From Desulfovibrionaceae bacterium (GTDB lineage Bacteria > Desulfobacterota > Desulfovibrionia > Desulfovibrionales > Desulfovibrionaceae): a DNA stretch of 36,069 nt. Position numbers and translations under genes: made by a program. The notes under the pieces were generated by a model. The model was given only the letters and a program-made list of their open reading frames with translations, searched no databases and was not told the DNA's origin. The stretch's first letter is position 1; the number at the start of each line of letters is the position of its first letter. The stretch spans positions 1 to 36,069 of the forward strand of contig JAVHLG010000038.1 in NCBI GenBank assembly GCA_031082225.1. Direction: 5' to 3'. This document shows positions 32,231 through 36,069 of the stretch, piece after piece.

Positions 32231-33477
32231 GACTGCATGCGGCCGGACGCAGGGCCTGCGCCTTTTTGCGCCGGGCCGATCCCGCCGCCGAGATCGTGGG
32301 CGTGGACCCAGCCCCCCTGCCGGTCTATTCCCGGCCGCTGATCAGCTACGCCCTGGCCGGGGAGATGCCCCCCGAGGCCATGACCGTGGCTGACGACGCC
32401 TTTTTCCAGTCCCTCGGGGTCACCCTGGCCCGCGAACGGGCCGTGGCCCTGGACGTCGGCCGGGGCCGCGTGGGGCTGGCCTCGGGCCGCGAGATCGCCT
32501 TCGACCGCCTGCTTCTGGCCTGCGGGGCCGGGCCGCGTCCGGCCGGGGTGGAAGGGCCCCTTTGCCATGAGGTCTGCTTTTTCCGGGGCCGCACCGATCT
32601 GGCCCGGATCATGGACCGGGTGCAGCCCGGGGGCGTGGCCGCCGTCCTGGGCGGAGGGCTGGTGGGATTCAAGCTGACCATGGGTCTTCTGGCCCGGGGC
32701 ATGTCCGTGCATCTCATCGTGGCCTCCCCGCGCCCCCTGGCCCTGAACGTGGACGAATACGTGGGCGACTGGGTGGGGCGGCGTCTGGCCGAGGCCCCGG
32801 GCGTGACCCTGCACACATCCACCTCGGTGCACGAGGTGGAGGCGGGCGTGGCCCGGCCCCTGGGGCTTCTCCTCAACACCGGGGAGCGTCTGGAGGTTGA
32901 TCTGGCGGCGGCCGGCAAGGGCGTCGTCCCCCGCATCCAGTGGCTGGCGGACAGCGGCCTGGACCTGGACCAGGGCGTTTTGGCCGACGGATATTTACGC
33001 ACCGCCGACGAACGCATCTACGCCGCCGGGGACGTGGCCCAGGTTCCGGACATGGTGCACGGCGACGCGCGCATCAACGCCGTGTGGCCCGTGGCCGTGG
33101 AGCAGGGCCGCGTGGCGGCCCTGAACATGGCCGGGGTGCGGGCCGCCTATCCCGGGACCCTGGCCCAAAACGCCATCCCGGTGTTCGGCTCGCGCCTGAT
33201 CTCCGTGGGCGCGGTCAACCCGGCCTTCACGGCCGGGGCCGAGTCCGTCGAGGCGGACGGCCCCCGGGGATCGTACCTCAAACTGGTCTTTCGCGACCAC
33301 CGGCTCATCGGCGCGGTGGGCCTGGACGCCCCGCCCCGGCTGGGGGAGCTGGCCTTCGCCATCAGACGTGGCCTCGTGCGGCGGGACATCCCGGACTGGT
33401 GGCTCCATAACCCGAAAAACGCCGCCCCCCTGGCCGCGCCGGGCGGCGCCCTGACCGGAAACGCGCGGCTTGGCTGA
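32212..33477 (+). CDS. FAD/NAD(P)-dependent oxidoreductase of the coo operon
   Basis: 421 residues, a two-dinucleotide-domain flavoprotein like those often found in CODH operons (FNOR type). FAD binding: MRYVVVGLHAAGRRACAFLR at the N-terminus, where the usual GxGxxG reads GLHAAG, and YAAGDVAQVPDMV for the second FAD contact. NAD(P) binding: AAVLGGGLVGFKLTMGLLARG. The PLPVYSRPLISYALAGE block and the C-terminal domain fit the nitrite reductase/rubredoxin reductase-like group. It probably moves electrons between CooF and NAD(P)H, or reduces another carrier. It overlaps cooC by 19 bp, so it is translationally coupled. No redox-active CxxC is seen, ruling out a thioredoxin-reductase-type disulfide site. 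Confidence 0.88.
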   Translation: MRYVVVGLHAAGRRACAFLRRADPAAEIVGVDPAPLPVYSRPLISYALAGEMPPEAMTVADDAFFQSLGVTLARERAVALDVGRGRVGLASGREIAFDRLLLACGAGPRPAGVEGPLCHEVCFFRGRTDLARIMDRVQPGGVAAVLGGGLVGFKLTMGLLARGMSVHLIVASPRPLALNVDEYVGDWVGRRLAEAPGVTLHTSTSVHEVEAGVARPLGLLLNTGERLEVDLAAAGKGVVPRIQWLADSGLDLDQGVLADGYLRTADERIYAAGDVAQVPDMVHGDARINAVWPVAVEQGRVAALNMAGVRAAYPGTLAQNAIPVFGSRLISVGAVNPAFTAGAESVEADGPRGSYLKLVFRDHRLIGAVGLDAPPRLGELAFAIRRGLVRRDIPDWWLHNPKNAAPLAAPGGALTGNARLG

Positions 33478-33520
33478 ATCCGGGCCGCCTTTCCGGCCCG
33501 TGGCACGTAAAGGAGGATCC

Positions 33521-34054
33521 ATGCTGAAAAAGACCGTCATCGTCCGGCCGGAGCTGTGCGTGGGCTGCATGCAGTGCATGATCCGCTGCGCCGAGGCCCA
33601 CTCGCACACCAAGGCCCTGGCCTCGGCCATCCGCGAGGACATCCTGGCCAAACCGCGCATCCACATCGGCGTGGGGCCGCAAAACAAACCCTTTCCCAAC
33701 AAGTGCCGCCACTGCGAACCCGCCCCCTGCCAGGAGGCGTGCATGCCTGCGGCCATCCGTTCGGACATCGCCGAGGGCCTGAAAATCGTGGACCCGGCCC
33801 GGTGCATCGGCTGCGGCATGTGCGCCATGGCCTGTCCCTACTACGTGATCCGCTTCTACCGGGACAAAAACGCCCCCGAGCGTCCGGGCGTGGCCGTCAA
33901 GTGCGACGGCTGCCATGACCGGGTGGCGGCCGGGGACGTTCCGGCCTGCGTGGAGGCCTGCAAGACCGGGGCCCTGACCTTCGAGGACGTGAACCTGTAT
34001 CTCAAGGAAGGAACCAACCGTCTGGCCCACGCCGCCTACGGCGTCCGGTCCTGA
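33521..34054 (+). CDS. cooF: Ferredoxin-like electron carrier CooF
   Basis: 177 residues with Cys sets for four [4Fe-4S] clusters: CVGCMQCMIRC, CRHCEPAPCQEAC, CIGCGMCAMACP, and CDGCHDR with CVEACKTGA. This is the HycB/CooF/DMSO-reductase-subunit-like architecture. In the family, CooF takes electrons from CooS and passes them to a hydrogenase or another acceptor. It has AAAGGAGG upstream, an excellent Shine-Dalgarno. It lies between the flavoprotein and cooS (17 bp before cooS), so the three are probably made together. Confidence 0.94.
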   Translation: MLKKTVIVRPELCVGCMQCMIRCAEAHSHTKALASAIREDILAKPRIHIGVGPQNKPFPNKCRHCEPAPCQEACMPAAIRSDIAEGLKIVDPARCIGCGMCAMACPYYVIRFYRDKNAPERPGVAVKCDGCHDRVAAGDVPACVEACKTGALTFEDVNLYLKEGTNRLAHAAYGVRS

Positions 34055-34071
34055 CCGAAACGGGAGAAACC

Positions 34072-35952
34072 ATGGCCAAAAAAGACCTCACCGAATATTC
34101 CATCTGTAGCGACGCCCGGGCCATGATCCAAAAGGCCCGGGAGGACGGGGTGGAAACCGTCTGGGACCGCCTCACGGAACAACTGCCCCAGTGCGGCTTC
34201 TGCGAACTGGGCCTGTCCTGCCGCAACTGCATCATGGGCCCCTGCCGCATCGACCCCTTCGGCAACGGCCCCACGCACGGGGTGTGCGGGGCCGACGCCG
34301 ACGTCATCGTGGCCCGCAACTTCGGCCGCATGGTGGCCGCCGGGGCGGCATCCCATTCCGACCACGGCCGCGACCTGGTGGAGACCCTGCACGCCGTGGC
34401 CCAAGGCGAGACCACGGACTACGCCGTGCGCGACGAGGCCAAGCTCAGGCGCATCGCCGCCGAGGTGGGCCTTGCGGTCGAGGGGAAGGATGTCAAGGCC
34501 GTGGCCCTGGCCCTGGCCGACCAGTTCTATGAGGACTACGGATTTAAGCGTGGCGCCATGTCGTTTATCGGCCGGGTTCCGGCCAAGCGCCAGGAGGTGT
34601 GGAAAAAGTACGGCATCACCCCCCGGGGCATCGACCGCGACGTGGTGGAGATGATGCATCGCACCCATATGGGCGTGGACAACGACGCCGTGAGCCTGTG
34701 CCTGCACGCCGCGCGCCTGTCCCTGGCCGACGGCTGGGGCGGCTCCATGATCGCCACGGAACTGTCCGACATCATCTTCGGCACACCCGCCCCTGCAACC
34801 TCCAAGGTCAACCTGGGGGTGCTCAAGGCCGACCATGTGAACATCCTGGTGCACGGCCACAGCCCCATCGTCTCGGAGATGATCCTGGCCGCCGTGCGCG
34901 ACCCGGGGCTTGCGGCCAAGGCCAAGGCCGCCGGGGCCGCCGGGATCAACCTGGCGGGGCTGTGCTGCACGGGCAACGAACTGCTCATGCGCCAGGGCAT
35001 CCCCATGGCCGGAAACCACCTCATGACCGAACTGGCCATCGTCACCGGGGCCGTGGAAGTCGTGGTCGTGGACTACCAGTGCATCATGCCCAGCCTGGTC
35101 ACCGTGGCCGGATGCTACCACAGCCGCATCGTCACCACCTCGCCCAAGGCCCATTTCACCGGGGCCACGCATGTGGAATTCGACATGCATAACGCCCGGC
35201 AAAAGGCCATCGAGGTCGTGGAACTGGCCATCGAGCGCTTCACGGCCAGGGATCAGTCCCGGGTGGACATTCCGGGCGAACCCGTGGACATCATGACCGG
35301 GTTTTCCAACGAGGCGATTCTCACGGCCCTGGGCGGCACGGCCGGGCCGCTTCTGGACGCGATAAAGGCCGGACAGATTCGCGGGGCCGTGGCCGTGGTG
35401 GGCTGCAACAACCCCAAGGTGAAGCACGACTACCAGAATTCCAACCTGATACGGGAATGCATCAAGCGCGACCTGCTGGTTTTGGTCACGGGCTGCGTCA
35501 CGGTCTCGGCCGGCAAGCAGGGCCTGCTCATGCCTGCGGCCGCTGATCTGGCCGGGCCCGGGCTGTCGGCCGTGTGCAAGGCCCTGGGCATCCCGCCGGT
35601 CCTGCACATGGGAAGCTGCGTGGACAACTCCCGCATCATCCAACTGTGCGGCATGCTGGCCAGCGCCCTGGGCGTGGACATCTCGGATCTGCCCGTGGCC
35701 GCCGCCGCGCCGGAATGGTATTCGGAAAAGGCCGCCACCATCGGCCTGTACGCCGTGGCCAGCGGGGTGTTCACGGTGCTGGGGCTGGCCCCGCCGATCC
35801 TGGGCAGCAAGACCGTGACCGATCTGGCCGTGTCGGGGCTGGAGGGCGTGGTCGGGGCGACGTTCGCCGTGGAGGGCGACCCGGTCAAGGCAGCGGAACT
35901 GATCGACGCCCGGGTGCGGGCCAAGCGTACGGCCCTGGGGCTTACTCCGTAG
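34072..35952 (+). CDS. cooS: Anaerobic Ni-Fe carbon monoxide dehydrogenase CooS
   Basis: 626 residues, the homodimeric CO-oxidising enzyme (CO + H2O to CO2 + 2e- + 2H+). The N-terminal cluster region reads CGFCELGLSCRNCIMGPC (C41, C44, C50, C53, C58) with C72 in HGVCGADAD. C-cluster ligands match in order: H261 in VHGHSP, C298/C299 in GLCCTGNE, C337 in YQCIMPS, C445 in GCNNPK, C475 in VTGCVTVSAGKQG and C516 in GSCVDNSRI. The D-cluster spacing is CX2C (C41, C44), with Ser at the position where most CooS have the second Cys of CX7C. The Shine-Dalgarno is GGGAGA. No acetyl-CoA synthase gene is adjacent, so the operon looks geared to CO oxidation rather than carbon fixation. Confidence 0.97.
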   Translation: MAKKDLTEYSICSDARAMIQKAREDGVETVWDRLTEQLPQCGFCELGLSCRNCIMGPCRIDPFGNGPTHGVCGADADVIVARNFGRMVAAGAASHSDHGRDLVETLHAVAQGETTDYAVRDEAKLRRIAAEVGLAVEGKDVKAVALALADQFYEDYGFKRGAMSFIGRVPAKRQEVWKKYGITPRGIDRDVVEMMHRTHMGVDNDAVSLCLHAARLSLADGWGGSMIATELSDIIFGTPAPATSKVNLGVLKADHVNILVHGHSPIVSEMILAAVRDPGLAAKAKAAGAAGINLAGLCCTGNELLMRQGIPMAGNHLMTELAIVTGAVEVVVVDYQCIMPSLVTVAGCYHSRIVTTSPKAHFTGATHVEFDMHNARQKAIEVVELAIERFTARDQSRVDIPGEPVDIMTGFSNEAILTALGGTAGPLLDAIKAGQIRGAVAVVGCNNPKVKHDYQNSNLIRECIKRDLLVLVTGCVTVSAGKQGLLMPAAADLAGPGLSAVCKALGIPPVLHMGSCVDNSRIIQLCGMLASALGVDISDLPVAAAAPEWYSEKAATIGLYAVASGVFTVLGLAPPILGSKTVTDLAVSGLEGVVGATFAVEGDPVKAAELIDARVRAKRTALGLTP

Positions 35953-36069
35953 CGTGGCGTTCACAAAAAACATGTATGTTTTTTGTGAATAAAAATCATA
36001 AATTCAAAGTGTTGCTGCTTGCTAAACCATAACGGGAAGTACCGGACGCAACACAAAAAAGACGTGCGG
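35953..36069. other. Right-edge intergenic sequence, AT-rich
   Basis: Apart from the dyad at 35960-35989, this 117-bp stretch shows no gene. It is much AT-richer than the coo operon, as expected for a promoter or boundary region. Confidence 0.5.
35960..35989. promoter_or_regulatory. 30-bp perfect AT-rich dyad after cooS
   Basis: The arms TTCACAAAAAACAT and ATGTTTTTTGTGAA are perfectly complementary over 14 bp with a 2-nt centre. It starts 8 nt after the cooS stop and is followed by TAAAAATC. The stem has only 3 G-C pairs, so it is a weak terminator; it may be a bidirectional one or an operator for a gene beyond the window. Confidence 0.55.

Noticed and set aside
34036-35973. 645-codon open frame antisense to cooS
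   Set aside because: Shadow of cooS; no start signal and a low-complexity product.
1-36069. Prophage or integrative element
   Set aside because: No integrase, phage structural gene, tRNA attachment site or plasmid gene is visible; most content is housekeeping or energy metabolism.

Overview
The window is GC-rich, gene-dense bacterial chromosome. Its gene content points to a sulfate-reducing member of the Desulfovibrionaceae (Desulfovibrio/Solidesulfovibrio type). The markers are a Tat-exported periplasmic [NiFe] hydrogenase with its own maturation protease, a monofunctional Ni-Fe CO dehydrogenase of the CooS type with CooC and CooF, a major-porin-like gene with an aromatic-rich N-terminus, and a Gram-negative type II secretion locus. 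The assignment rests on protein motifs and remembered family sequences; no database search was run. No rRNA, tRNA, CRISPR array, integrase, transposase or phage gene is visible.

Layout. 1-3.9 kb: 5' end of an outer-membrane porin (minus), recJ (minus), a small membrane protein (minus), and a divergent secreted M15-type zinc peptidase (plus). 4.2-8.3 kb (plus): hynB-hynA (hydrogenase small and large subunits), a strong terminator, hynC (maturation protease), and an overlapping prepilin peptidase gene. 8.6-11.6 kb (minus): an alpha/beta-hydrolase and an exported triple-LysM protein, with an ~85 bp dispersed repeat on both sides of the hydrolase and an 8-bp tandem repeat upstream of the LysM gene. 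12-17.8 kb (plus): metX, a large exported metalloprotease with a C-terminal MORN-like tail, metW, and a TPR lipoprotein. 17.8-25.7 kb (minus): a nine-gene type II secretion block gspF-G-H-I-J-K-L-M-N, mostly with overlapping ends. 25.8-31 kb: a GAF-like/degenerate double-GGDEF/TPR protein (plus), a small membrane protein (minus), a cyclase-family metal hydrolase (plus) and a radical SAM/SPASM protein (minus). 31.4-36 kb (plus): cooC, an FAD/NAD-dependent oxidoreductase, cooF and cooS.

How the genes work together. HynAB oxidises or makes H2 in the periplasm; HynC cleaves the 15-residue C-terminal tail of HynA after nickel insertion. The coo operon forms a CO-oxidation module: CooS oxidises CO, CooF carries electrons, CooC loads nickel, and the flavoprotein probably passes electrons to or from NAD(P) or another carrier. 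The Gsp block encodes the inner-membrane platform (F, L, M, N) and all pseudopilins (G-K) of a type II secretion system. Its ATPase (GspE), secretin (GspD) and GspC are not in the window. The prepilin peptidase near 7.5-8.3 kb is the likely processing enzyme. Several exported proteins nearby could be secreted or surface-located, but nothing in the sequence links them to the secretion system.

Most interesting points: (1) a 722-residue secreted gluzincin-like protein with a MORN-like tail, carrying its own near-consensus promoter and AT-richer flanks, sits between metX and metW; (2) the CooS N-terminus has the CX2C D-cluster spacing known from the D. vulgaris enzyme; (3) several strong unassigned DNA dyads, notably a 30-bp one after cooS and a 38-bp one between divergent genes at 28.8 kb; (4) a short ORF directly upstream of the radical SAM/SPASM gene; (5) a terminator separating hynC from hynBA.
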